40,622 nucleotides of DNA from positions 1 through 40,622 of the forward strand of contig CAYPFO010000026.1 in the NCBI GenBank assembly GCA_964410065.1. The letters run 5' to 3'. This document shows, piece by piece, positions 1 through 7,858 of this stretch (position 1 is its first letter; every line of letters starts with the position of its first letter). The notes under the pieces were generated by a model. It made no database searches and was not told the origin of the DNA. It worked only from the letters and a program-made list of their open reading frames with translations. The translations under genes were made by a program, and so were the position numbers. Source of the stretch: Serpens sp964410065 (GTDB lineage Bacteria; Pseudomonadota; Gammaproteobacteria; Pseudomonadales; Pseudomonadaceae).

Positions 1-34
1 AGAAAAATTAAAGTAAAGCTATAATTATTAGTTA

Positions 35-42
35 TATCTTTG
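35..42 (+). promoter_or_regulatory. Putative Bacteroidota -7 promoter box for the rRNA methyltransferase gene
   Basis: The octamer TATCTTTG matches the Bacteroidota primary sigma factor -7 consensus TAnnTTTG. It would place the transcript start near position 47, giving a leader of about 55 bases before the ATG at 104. I see no clean TTTG at the expected -33 position, so this rests on one box. The rest of positions 1-103 shows no gene. Confidence 0.45.
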
Positions 43-103
43 CATCGCAGAAATCTGTTAGATGACAAATAGCAGAGTATTATTATAGAATGAAATAAAT
101 CAG

Positions 104-1642
104 ATGGTAGAGAACGAACAATTTCCCATGATAGCCAAAACTTTGGCAGAGCTTGAAGATGTATTGGCTGAAGAGTTGATCGGGTTAGGTGCAGATAACG
201 TAGTGATAGGTACTCGCATGGTGTCATTTACAGGTGATAATGCCTTGATGTACAAGGCTAATCTGCATTGCCGTACAGCACTGCGTATATTGAAACCTAT
301 ATATGAGTTTAAGGCAGAAACAGCTGATGAGGTGTATGAAGCAATTAAACAGCTTAACTGGGAAAATTACCTCTCACTCAACTCTACTTTCTCAATTGAT
401 GCAGTGGTCTTTTCTCATATCTTTAATCATTCAAAGTTTGTAGCATACAGGGTAAAGGATGCTATAGCCGACTGGTTCATGGAGAGATATGAAAAGCGGC
501 CTTCAGTGAGTTTGACAAACCCGGATGTTATGTTGAATATACATGTATCACATAACAAATGTACACTTTCACTGGATAGCTCCGGAGAATCTCTGCATAA
601 ACGTGGTTATCGAATCGCACAGACTGAGGCGCCCCTAAGCGAGGTGCTTGCAGCCGGAATGATTCTTAAATCCGGCTGGAGAGGTGAAAGTGCATTCATC
701 GACCCAATGTGTGGATCTGGTACAATTTTAATTGAGGCGGCAATGATTGCTTTGGGTATTCCTCCCGGAATTCACCGTCCAAGTTTTGCATTTGAGAAAT
801 GGAGCGACTTTGATAAAGATCTTTTTAGTGAGATATATAATGATGATTCCGGCAACAGAGAGATGAAATATCCTATTATTGGATCTGATATCTCATCTAA
901 AGCGATTTCAATTGCAGAGAAGAATATAAGGAATGCTGGTCTCAAGAATTATATCGAATTAAGTGTTAGGCCTTTACAGCAATATACCGAAGCTCCTGCA
1001 GAAACAGGAATTATAATAACGAACCCTCCATATGGCGAGCGTATAAAAGTGGATGAGCTGGATGAACTTTACTCAATGATAGGTGAACGATTCAAACATG
1101 TTTTTGCAGGCTACAGGGCATATATTCTCAGTTATCGTAAAGAGTCGTTCGATGCAGTCGGATTAAAGCATTCCAGGCGCTTTTTTCTATACAACGGACC
1201 ACTGGAATGTGAAATGCGGGAGTATGAAATATTCTCAGGAAAGCGAAAAGAGCTCCCAAAGGAAAAAAGAGATCATTCCAGACAAGGTAAAAAAGACAAC
1301 TATCATAATGAGCGAAACTCAAGAGAGGGATATCGTCGTTCAAGACGCTCTGAAAAGGGGGAGGATGAGCAAGGCAGAACCGACTTCAGCAGTCATAGAA
1401 GAGAAGGCAGTCACGGAAGAGAGGATAAATCCGTAAGAGAAAATAGGCCCTGGAGAGAGGATAGACCAAAAAGGGAAAACAAAACAGGCAGACCCGGAGA
1501 GGGAGGCCGTTCATTTGATGCCAGGAGTAAAGACAAACCCGGAAAGAGTAATGGAGAAAAAAGAGGCTCCTTTTCTGGCAGAAGCTCCAGATCTGATTCA
1601 GGCAAGAGTCCCCGATCCTTTAAACCTAAGAAAAAAGATTAA
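104..1642 (+). CDS. THUMP-domain class I SAM-dependent 23S rRNA (guanine-N2) methyltransferase, RlmL-N/YpsC type, with disordered basic tail
   Basis: This protein should methylate a guanine in 23S rRNA using S-adenosylmethionine. The N-terminal part (about 1-165) looks like the ferredoxin-like plus THUMP RNA-binding region. A Rossmann methyltransferase domain follows to about residue 375, with the SAM-binding motif DPMCGSGT at 200-207 and the N2-guanine catalytic motif NPPY at 307-310. These motifs are those of the RlmL N-terminal half and of YpsC/RlmK-L relatives. From about residue 380 to the end (512) the sequence changes to a highly charged R/K/S/G/E/D tail with no hydrophobic core, which the enzyme family does not need. 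The ATG at 104 is the only start that keeps the whole THUMP region. It is transcribed convergently with the menaquinone operon, only 16 bases from menE. The exact target base is not visible from the sequence. Confidence 0.88.
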   Translation: MVENEQFPMIAKTLAELEDVLAEELIGLGADNVVIGTRMVSFTGDNALMYKANLHCRTALRILKPIYEFKAETADEVYEAIKQLNWENYLSLNSTFSIDAVVFSHIFNHSKFVAYRVKDAIADWFMERYEKRPSVSLTNPDVMLNIHVSHNKCTLSLDSSGESLHKRGYRIAQTEAPLSEVLAAGMILKSGWRGESAFIDPMCGSGTILIEAAMIALGIPPGIHRPSFAFEKWSDFDKDLFSEIYNDDSGNREMKYPIIGSDISSKAISIAEKNIRNAGLKNYIELSVRPLQQYTEAPAETGIIITNPPYGERIKVDELDELYSMIGERFKHVFAGYRAYILSYRKESFDAVGLKHSRRFFLYNGPLECEMREYEIFSGKRKELPKEKRDHSRQGKKDNYHNERNSREGYRRSRRSEKGEDEQGRTDFSSHRREGSHGREDKSVRENRPWREDRPKRENKTGRPGEGGRSFDARSKDKPGKSNGEKRGSFSGRSSRSDSGKSPRSFKPKKKD

Positions 1643-1658
1643 AGGATAATAGTTCATT

Positions 1659-2732
1659 TTATAGCTCTATATTTAATTCAGCAAGTTTTTTCAACGATTT
1701 ACGGTCAATCTTGCCATTGCCAGTCATAGGTATTGACTCCACATTGATTATATACAGAGGCTGCTGATATCGAGGCAGTATTTTATTTACATACTCTTCT
1801 GCCTGATATTTATCATCAATATTATCAACAATCAGTACAACTGCTTCACCTAATTTAGTGTGAGGTACAGAACTGATTGCATAGTTACCTTTTAGATACG
1901 GTTGAAGGGTATCTTCAACCTCTTCAGCCTGAACCTTTATCCCGCCAGTGTTGATTATATTGTCAACTCTGCCTATAACCCTGAAGGTGGCGTCATCCCG
2001 AAGTTCAACAATGTCATTAGTTACAATAGGAGCATCAGATATTTTTGGTGCATCAATAATAAGTGTACTGTTGTCGGACAACTTCAGATTCACTCCCGAA
2101 AGTGGGGTATAGAAATCTGATGTACCCTCTCCATTTATCTTTCTAATAGCAATGTGTGATAATGTTTCTGTCATGCCATAAGTAGAAAAGAGAGAGTTGG
2201 GAAGTAACTTTAAATCCTCTTCCAGATCTTTATCAATAGCACCGCCACCAATTATTATATTGCTAATCTGACTTAGTCGTATTCTCTCTTTCTCAGAATT
2301 AAGTGAGTTATATACCTGTAAAGGAACCATTGCTGCAAAATCAAATGATGATGATACCTCTCTCAAAGGGTTACCGTTTGGTGTTACAGGATATATATCC
2401 ATACCGCAGTAGATTGCACGCACAAGCATCATCTTACCTGCAATATATTCAGTAGAAAGACAGAGCAGAGCCCTGTCATTCTCTTTCAGCTTAAAGTATT
2501 CACAGGTCATAGCAGCACTTTCAATCATTTTTTGTTTGTCTACTATGATCTCTTTGGGTTTTCCTGTTGATCCTGAAGTAAAAAGCTTTATTCTATTATC
2601 CAAAGAAAACCACTCATTCAGGAAAGTGTATATCTGCTCAAGGAAACCTGAGCTTTTAAAGTAGAGTGGCATCTCTGCTCCCATGAAATCTTCCCTGTAA
2701 AAAATCTTCCCTGAGATCTTAATCTTATCCAT
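1659..2732 (-). CDS. menE: o-Succinylbenzoate-CoA ligase (MenE), short form
   Basis: An adenylate-forming enzyme that would convert o-succinylbenzoate, ATP and CoA into o-succinylbenzoyl-CoA in menaquinone synthesis. The phosphate-binding loop TSGSTGKPK lies at 52-60, YGMTET at 185-190, the hinge region IGRVDNIINTGG at 253-264, and the C-terminal catalytic lysine in NGKIDR at about K341. At 357 residues it is clearly shorter than typical MenE proteins of roughly 450, because most of the N-terminal subdomain before the P-loop is missing. All core motifs are present, so I read it as the short Bacteroidota form and not as a broken gene. Its ATG overlaps the end of menC by 8 bases, which indicates translational coupling. 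It is the last gene of the operon. An AMP-binding ligase for another acid is possible in isolation, but the context makes MenE nearly certain. Confidence 0.93.
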   Translation of the reverse strand: MDKIKISGKIFYREDFMGAEMPLYFKSSGFLEQIYTFLNEWFSLDNRIKLFTSGSTGKPKEIIVDKQKMIESAAMTCEYFKLKENDRALLCLSTEYIAGKMMLVRAIYCGMDIYPVTPNGNPLREVSSSFDFAAMVPLQVYNSLNSEKERIRLSQISNIIIGGGAIDKDLEEDLKLLPNSLFSTYGMTETLSHIAIRKINGEGTSDFYTPLSGVNLKLSDNSTLIIDAPKISDAPIVTNDIVELRDDATFRVIGRVDNIINTGGIKVQAEEVEDTLQPYLKGNYAISSVPHTKLGEAVVLIVDNIDDKYQAEEYVNKILPRYQQPLYIINVESIPMTGNGKIDRKSLKKLAELNIEL

Positions 2733-3783
2733 TTATAATTTTATTTATTCCGGGGAAACTTCCTTCCGGATCAAACCATAAATATTCTCCCTTAATTTCT
2801 AATGGCAAAGGTGTATTGTTCAAGTATAAAGATCCTGTCCCCAATCCTTGTGGTATGCTGATGTTGAGTGTTGAGCACCATTGAGATATTGAATTAAGTC
2901 CGATATTTGATTCCAATGCTGAAGTTATCCAATAACCTATTCCAAGCTCTTCAGCAATGGAAATCCACTCTTCACAACCGCTTATGCCTCCATGCAGAGA
3001 GGGTTTAAGGATAATATATTGCGGATTGATAGTGGTAAGTAAGCTCTTTTTCTCCACATAGCTGTTTATTCCAATTAGCTCTTCGTCCAATGCAATAGGG
3101 ATTAAAGAATTCCGGCACAGGTAAGACATCTCTTTCTGAAGTCCTGCCTTTATAGGCTGTTCAATTGAATGAATATTCAATTCGGCGAGTTGATTTAACT
3201 TGACTAATACATCATGATAACTGAATCCTCCGTTTGCATCAACTCTAAGTTCCAGTTCTTCAGGGGTGAATTGTTGACGTATATACTTTAACAACTCAAT
3301 CTCCTTATTGAAATCAATAGCTCCTATTTTCAGTTTTATACATCTGAATCCTTTTTCTAAAGCAGCTTCTATTCTGCTCTTCATCTCAGAGAAGTCACCC
3401 ATCCAGATTAGACCATTTATTTTTATTCCCTCTTCTCCTCTGCTGAAACGTGTATCCCAGAGCTGCCATGATTGCTGCTGATAATGACGCATAGCTGTTT
3501 CCAGACCAAAAAGAATGGAGGGGTAGTTTTTAAGGCTGGCTGAGTCGACTAACTGTTTTTCTTCAACTGTCTTGCAAAACGATTTCAGCTGCTGTTCATA
3601 CTCATCACTGTAATCGCAGCTTAAATCGGGTAGTGGAGCACATTCACCTATACCAATGTGTGATGGGTTGTTACAGTTTTTAAAAATAATGTACCATACC
3701 TTATGATCAATATAAACCCCACGCGAAGTGCCGGCAGGGTTTCTAAACTTTAATGTATATGGTACAATTTCTATTTTAAACAT
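2725..3783 (-). CDS. menC: o-Succinylbenzoate synthase (MenC), enolase superfamily
   Basis: This enzyme dehydrates SHCHC to o-succinylbenzoate in the menaquinone pathway. It has the enolase-superfamily capping domain (about 1-120) and then a TIM barrel carrying the expected catalytic set: KLK at 150-152 (second lysine in the KxK motif), metal ligands D182 in RVDANGG, E208 in IEQP and D233 in DEEL, and K260 in ILKPS. The length of 352 residues is usual for MenC. It sits between menB and menE, 32 bases after menB, and overlaps menE by 8 bases. Muconate cycloisomerase or dipeptide epimerase relatives share this fold. The gene neighbourhood decides for MenC. Confidence 0.93.
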   Translation of the reverse strand: MFKIEIVPYTLKFRNPAGTSRGVYIDHKVWYIIFKNCNNPSHIGIGECAPLPDLSCDYSDEYEQQLKSFCKTVEEKQLVDSASLKNYPSILFGLETAMRHYQQQSWQLWDTRFSRGEEGIKINGLIWMGDFSEMKSRIEAALEKGFRCIKLKIGAIDFNKEIELLKYIRQQFTPEELELRVDANGGFSYHDVLVKLNQLAELNIHSIEQPIKAGLQKEMSYLCRNSLIPIALDEELIGINSYVEKKSLLTTINPQYIILKPSLHGGISGCEEWISIAEELGIGYWITSALESNIGLNSISQWCSTLNISIPQGLGTGSLYLNNTPLPLEIKGEYLWFDPEGSFPGINKIING

Positions 3784-3815
3784 TACTGATTTACATACAG
3801 TATTATAACTATTGA

Positions 3816-4637
3816 TCAGGGTAGTTTAGGGAATTTCTTAAAATCAGGATCACGTTTCTCCAAAAAGGCCTGTTTCCCTTCCTGAGCCTCTTCGGTAAGG
3901 TAATAGAGCATAGTTGCATCACCTGCTAGTTCCTGAATTCCTGCTTGTCCGTCCAATTCTGCATTCAATCCTGCTTTTATCATACGTAGTGCAAGGGGAC
4001 TGTGCTTCATCATTGCTTCAGCCCACTCAACAACCTCATCTTCAAGTTTGTCAAAAGGAACAACTTTGTTTACCAGACCCATGTCAAGGGCTTCCTGTGC
4101 AGAGTACTGGCGACAGAGGAACCAAATTTCCCTGGCTTTCTTCTGACCTACAATACGTGCCAGATAGGATGATCCGAAACCTGCATCGAAACTTCCAACT
4201 CTGGGGCCGGTCTGACCAAATATTGCATTTTCTGAAGCGATTGTAAGATCACATACAACATGCAAGACATGTCCCCCCCCAATTGCATCTCCATCTCCCA
4301 CTGCAATTACCGGTTTAGGTATGGATCTTATCTGTTTCTGAACATCCAGAACATTTAAGCGAGGAACGCCATCTTTACCAATATATCCTCCCTTGCCTTT
4401 CACATTCTGATCCCCACCGGAGCAAAATGCTTTGTCGCCCGCACCTGTTAGAACAACAACACTAACCTCTTCCATTTCGCGGCAAATGCGAAGTGCATCA
4501 CTCATTTCCCCTGTAGTTGTTGGAGTAAAAGCATTACGGTATCTGGGACGGTTAATAGTTATACGGGCAATACCGTTGTAAAAGTCAAACAGAATATCTT
4601 CATATTCCTTTATTTTTGTCCAATTCCTTGTTGTCAT
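3816..4637 (-). CDS. menB: 1,4-Dihydroxy-2-naphthoyl-CoA synthase (MenB)
   Basis: A crotonase-family enzyme that cyclises o-succinylbenzoyl-CoA to dihydroxynaphthoyl-CoA. Visible family signatures are the oxyanion-hole region FCSGGDQ at 71-77, IGGGHVLH at 119-126, and the MenB-specific stretches GQTGPRVGSFDAG (141-153), then VGQKKAREIWFLCRQY (163-178). The length of 273 residues is normal. The glycine in the GQTGP segment is the one found in the bicarbonate-dependent MenB type; that assignment is inference. Its start codon overlaps the menD stop as ATGA, a four-base overlap typical of coupled translation. The IGGG codons contain an uninterrupted run of eight G on the coding strand (4273-4280), and the frame is intact here. 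Confidence 0.96.
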   Translation of the reverse strand: MTTRNWTKIKEYEDILFDFYNGIARITINRPRYRNAFTPTTTGEMSDALRICREMEEVSVVVLTGAGDKAFCSGGDQNVKGKGGYIGKDGVPRLNVLDVQKQIRSIPKPVIAVGDGDAIGGGHVLHVVCDLTIASENAIFGQTGPRVGSFDAGFGSSYLARIVGQKKAREIWFLCRQYSAQEALDMGLVNKVVPFDKLEDEVVEWAEAMMKHSPLALRMIKAGLNAELDGQAGIQELAGDATMLYYLTEEAQEGKQAFLEKRDPDFKKFPKLP

Positions 4638-6304
4638 AATTTACTGTTTTCCTGTTGTTGATAATATGATTTTATCTCTAAACTGTTCTTCTCAATAGTA
4701 GTAAAAACCTCCAGAATTACAGGAGATTTACTCTCAGGAGCAAGTAGTTTTAAAATCTGTTTTTGTAACTCATCTGAGTTATTTGCTGATAAATATATAA
4801 AACCTTGCTGCTCTGCCCAGCTTTTCACAGATGTGTTGTGGGCCGCAGTAATATAATCATTTAAAGCTTCTGAATTATTTAATCCGGGCAGAGTGTCAAA
4901 TATTCCACCCCCACCATTATTATTTATCATAATTCTTAAATTGGGAGATATATAACGATTCCATATCCCATTAATATCATAAAAGAAGCTTAAGTCACCC
5001 GTAAGCAATACTGTCATACTGTTAACTGCTGCAGAATATCCAACAGCTGTTGACAGTGAACCTTCAATTCCATTTGTGCCACGATTGCTGAAACATTTAG
5101 TACCTGCAGGCAGATTAAATAGTTGAGCCAGATAGACGGAGTGACTGTTTGCAAGCTGCAGTGATACATTTTCAGGCAGCGAGTTCAGAAGTAATCCTGT
5201 TGCATACAGATCTGAATATTCAGCATCCGGTTCTGAAAAAACAGAACATCTATCTTTCCATAAATTCTTATATGCCGGGGATATTGATGAGGCATCTGTT
5301 CCCCCTGAAATATGTCTTAAGAATGTTTCATTATCACTTGTAATAATATCTGTGACACTCATATATGTGTCTATAACCTCTCCAGATGGTGATATATGCC
5401 AATGCTCACTAACCTTAGCTTTGCGAATAAAATTTTTCAATCTCTTGGAAACCGTATGTCCTCCAATTGTAATCAGAAGTTCAGGTGATAAATCAAGCAT
5501 TTCCTGCTCAGTAGATGTCCTTAACAACACTTCATAAGCTCTGTTTTCCCTGTCAGAAATATTTGAGAGATGATCTGACAGTACAACCACATTATACTTA
5601 GAGCTTAATTCATTAAGAATACCCGAAAGATTGTTGTCAGGAGGAAGCTGTCCAACAATTATCATCTTTTTGTCAAAGCTCAAAAATCGTTCTCTGTAAT
5701 TATCCTGATCTGATATTTTGAACTCCTGAGAAGACTTGCGAATCACCCTTGTATCCGGAAGTGATTCTACATTAAAATTAAATAGCGGCTCTTCTAACTG
5801 AATATTGATGTGTGAAGGACCCTTTCTTCTGTTATCCAGATTTAAAATAGCTTCATTAATCAACCTGTTGCAATACCATAAGTCACTACTGTTTCTTACA
5901 ACAGGCAGCTGCACAGAACAGTTTACCAATTTACCAAAAACAGCGATCTGAGGTATTGTCTGCCCATCCATCTGACCTATCCACTCCTGAGGCCTGTCAG
6001 CACTCAATACAAGCAGAGGCAGCTCCTGATAATATGCTTCAGCTACAGCAGGAGCCAGGTTAAGAGTAGCAGTGCCAGAAGTGCAGCAAACAGCTGTTGG
6101 TTTGCCTGTAGCCTGTATAATTCCCAGTGCAAAAAAACCGGCACTACGTTCATCTACAATGCTATAGCAAGTAAAGTCAGCATCATTTGCAAATGAATGA
6201 ATTAGTGGTGAGTTTCTTGAACCGGGAGACAGCACTACCTGAGTTATATCGTGTGCTTTTAATAAAGCAACAAGTTCCAAAACACTTTTTTTATCTGAAT
6301 ACAT
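4634..6304 (-). CDS. menD: SEPHCHC synthase (MenD), thiamine diphosphate enzyme
   Basis: MenD joins isochorismate and 2-oxoglutarate to form SEPHCHC, the committed step of menaquinone synthesis. The N-terminal PYR-like domain has SPGSRNSPL at 26-34 and the ThDP-activating glutamate E52 in VDERSAG. SADRP is at 101-105. The C-terminal ThDP domain carries the GDLSFFYD...NNGGGGIF region, matching the GD(L)...NN ThDP/magnesium motif of MenD. The length of 556 residues is normal. The gene begins 13 bases after menF and overlaps menB by four bases, so it lies inside one transcription unit. No unusual feature is seen. Confidence 0.96.
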   Translation of the reverse strand: MYSDKKSVLELVALLKAHDITQVVLSPGSRNSPLIHSFANDADFTCYSIVDERSAGFFALGIIQATGKPTAVCCTSGTATLNLAPAVAEAYYQELPLLVLSADRPQEWIGQMDGQTIPQIAVFGKLVNCSVQLPVVRNSSDLWYCNRLINEAILNLDNRRKGPSHINIQLEEPLFNFNVESLPDTRVIRKSSQEFKISDQDNYRERFLSFDKKMIIVGQLPPDNNLSGILNELSSKYNVVVLSDHLSNISDRENRAYEVLLRTSTEQEMLDLSPELLITIGGHTVSKRLKNFIRKAKVSEHWHISPSGEVIDTYMSVTDIITSDNETFLRHISGGTDASSISPAYKNLWKDRCSVFSEPDAEYSDLYATGLLLNSLPENVSLQLANSHSVYLAQLFNLPAGTKCFSNRGTNGIEGSLSTAVGYSAAVNSMTVLLTGDLSFFYDINGIWNRYISPNLRIMINNNGGGGIFDTLPGLNNSEALNDYITAAHNTSVKSWAEQQGFIYLSANNSDELQKQILKLLAPESKSPVILEVFTTIEKNSLEIKSYYQQQENSKL

Positions 6305-6317
6305 CTGTAAGCCTTAA

Positions 6318-7388
6318 TTAACAAATACTAGCCATTGTTTTAAGTTTTTGCTCCGTCTCCTTCCACTCATCTCTGCTGTTTGAGGAGGTAACTAATCCAC
6401 TTCCGGCAAACAAAGTAAGCAAACTTTTCCCTATTTCCATGCATCTTAGGTTTACATATAAGTTTGTATCAGAGCTTTTGTTCATCATCCCTATAAATCC
6501 GGTGTAATATCGGCGATCATATCCTTCATACATGTCAATATATCCGAATGCCTCCTCTTTGGGCAACCCTGAAACTGCAGGTGTTGGATGAAGTGATTTT
6601 AGAAGCTTCCCCAGACCAACAGTCTCAGGTAAAGTAAAATCAAGGTCGGTTTTCAAATGCGCAAGATTAGCAGCTTTTGTGGTATATGGACCATTTATCT
6701 CGGGTTTTATATTAAAGGATGAAAGCTGATTCAGAAGATATGATGTTACCAGATGCTGCTCTCTCAGGTTTTTATCATCCCACGATATTTTTTCTTTTAC
6801 CTGATACTGAGTTCCTGCAAGTGCTACAGTATGCCATGAGTTACCCCTGCCTGAGAGCAGAATCTCCGGTGTACTTCCCAGCCATGTTCCGCTTATCGGA
6901 GTGTGGAAAAGAAACACGTAGGAATTTTTATATTTTTCCATTGCCTTGTAAAAACTTGCTCCGGGAGAAAAGTTTCTGTTTCTGGCAAATGACTTACTAC
7001 GAGATAGTACCACCTTTTTTAAAGTCCCATCTTTCAATGGCATATAAAACAGGTCGAACAGTCTGTTATAATCGTTTCTGTTAATGTTGTCAAGCTTGAA
7101 TCTTTCTGATCCGACTCCAGGATTTTGTCTGTCGGGAATTACCGCATCATTTAAGTTAGTACAATCAGGTCTTATAATAAGAACAGGTGTTTCTTTTTTT
7201 ATCTTGTAAGGAGCTATAACAAACCCTCTGTTTTCTTCTAACTCTTCTATATCATAGAAATGTTTTATCTCACCATTATTCTGCATTACAAACTTTGGCG
7301 ATGACTCGTTAGGCAGCCTGTAAATTGCAAAACAGGCATCGTTTTCTATAAGTGAATCTAATTTTTGGTAACTGTTCTTTAAGGTCAT
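6318..7388 (-). CDS. menF: Isochorismate synthase (MenF)
   Basis: A chorismate-binding enzyme that would convert chorismate to isochorismate, entering the menaquinone pathway. The C-terminal chorismate-utilising domain is clear: KKVVLSRSK, WLGSTPEILL, HTVALAGTQ, LHPTPAVSGLPKEEA, YTGFIGM and the closing FAGSGLV...EWKETEQKL segments. These match isochorismate synthases better than anthranilate or aminodeoxychorismate synthases, and no glutaminase partner is nearby. At 356 residues it is on the short side, with a reduced N-terminal region, as is common in this phylum. It starts one base after the hotdog gene stop and is followed by menD, which supports the menaquinone role over a siderophore role. 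Confidence 0.92.
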   Translation of the reverse strand: MTLKNSYQKLDSLIENDACFAIYRLPNESSPKFVMQNNGEIKHFYDIEELEENRGFVIAPYKIKKETPVLIIRPDCTNLNDAVIPDRQNPGVGSERFKLDNINRNDYNRLFDLFYMPLKDGTLKKVVLSRSKSFARNRNFSPGASFYKAMEKYKNSYVFLFHTPISGTWLGSTPEILLSGRGNSWHTVALAGTQYQVKEKISWDDKNLREQHLVTSYLLNQLSSFNIKPEINGPYTTKAANLAHLKTDLDFTLPETVGLGKLLKSLHPTPAVSGLPKEEAFGYIDMYEGYDRRYYTGFIGMMNKSSDTNLYVNLRCMEIGKSLLTLFAGSGLVTSSNSRDEWKETEQKLKTMASIC

Positions 7389-7389
7389 T

Positions 7390-7767
7390 TTATTTTAGTA
7401 TGGTGTTTAAAACCCTTACAGATGAAACTAATCTACCACCCGAAGTGGTAATATCTATATTCCATAAATGGGTAGTTTTGCCTAAATGTAATATTGTTCC
7501 GGTGGCATGAACAGTATCTCCCTCTTTTACTGCAGATAAATGATTACAGCTCACCTGTGTACCTGCAGGCTTTTCATCCTGAGTGCATAAAAAAAGTGAA
7601 CCCTGGCCTGCAACAGATTCTGCCAGTGCAATAGTTGCACCTCCATGCAATATACCAAATGGCTGACATACACTTTTAGTGACGGGCATAACAGCCTCTA
7701 CTTTTCCACTGGACAGATGTGTGAATGTAATTCCCAGTGTCTCCATCAAATTATTAGTTTCGCTCAT
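7390..7767 (-). CDS. PaaI-like hotdog-fold thioesterase, probable DHNA-CoA hydrolase (MenI)
   Basis: A single hotdog domain of 125 residues, the usual size of PaaI/MenI thioesterases. The conserved active-site helix region FGILHGGATIALAES lies at about 37-51, with the HGG and downstream glutamate typical of the family. It is the first gene of the menaquinone operon and is separated from menF by one base. Because the pathway needs a thioesterase to release 1,4-dihydroxy-2-naphthoate from its CoA ester after MenB, the likely role is DHNA-CoA hydrolysis. That role is inferred from position; the fold alone would also allow phenylacetyl-CoA or other acyl-CoA substrates. I leave the symbol blank for that reason. 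Confidence 0.85.
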   Translation of the reverse strand: MSETNNLMETLGITFTHLSSGKVEAVMPVTKSVCQPFGILHGGATIALAESVAGQGSLFLCTQDEKPAGTQVSCNHLSAVKEGDTVHATGTILHLGKTTHLWNIDITTSGGRLVSSVRVLNTILK

Positions 7768-7787
7768 ACCGAGTTGAATTATAGCTG

Positions 7788-7795
7788 CAAAAATA
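7788..7795 (-). promoter_or_regulatory. Putative -7 promoter box for the menaquinone operon
   Basis: On the minus strand this reads TATTTTTG, a match to the Bacteroidota TAnnTTTG -7 element. It lies about 20 bases upstream of the hotdog gene start at 7767 and would give a very short leader. No convincing TTTG is seen at the -33 spacing. The 91-base gap between the GH43 gene and this operon holds nothing else I can name. Confidence 0.4.
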
Positions 7796-7858
7796 GTTAT
7801 AACATCGGTAAAACGAAATAATGAGCTGAATGTTCTTTACTCTATAAAATAATAGAAA

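Noticed and set aside
1659..2732. menE as a truncated pseudogene because it is about 100 residues short
   Set aside because: All catalytic motifs and the operon position are intact, and short MenE forms are usual in this phylum.
6719..7084. Plus-strand open frame of 121 codons inside menF
   Set aside because: It is antisense to conserved chorismate-binding motifs and has no start context or family features.
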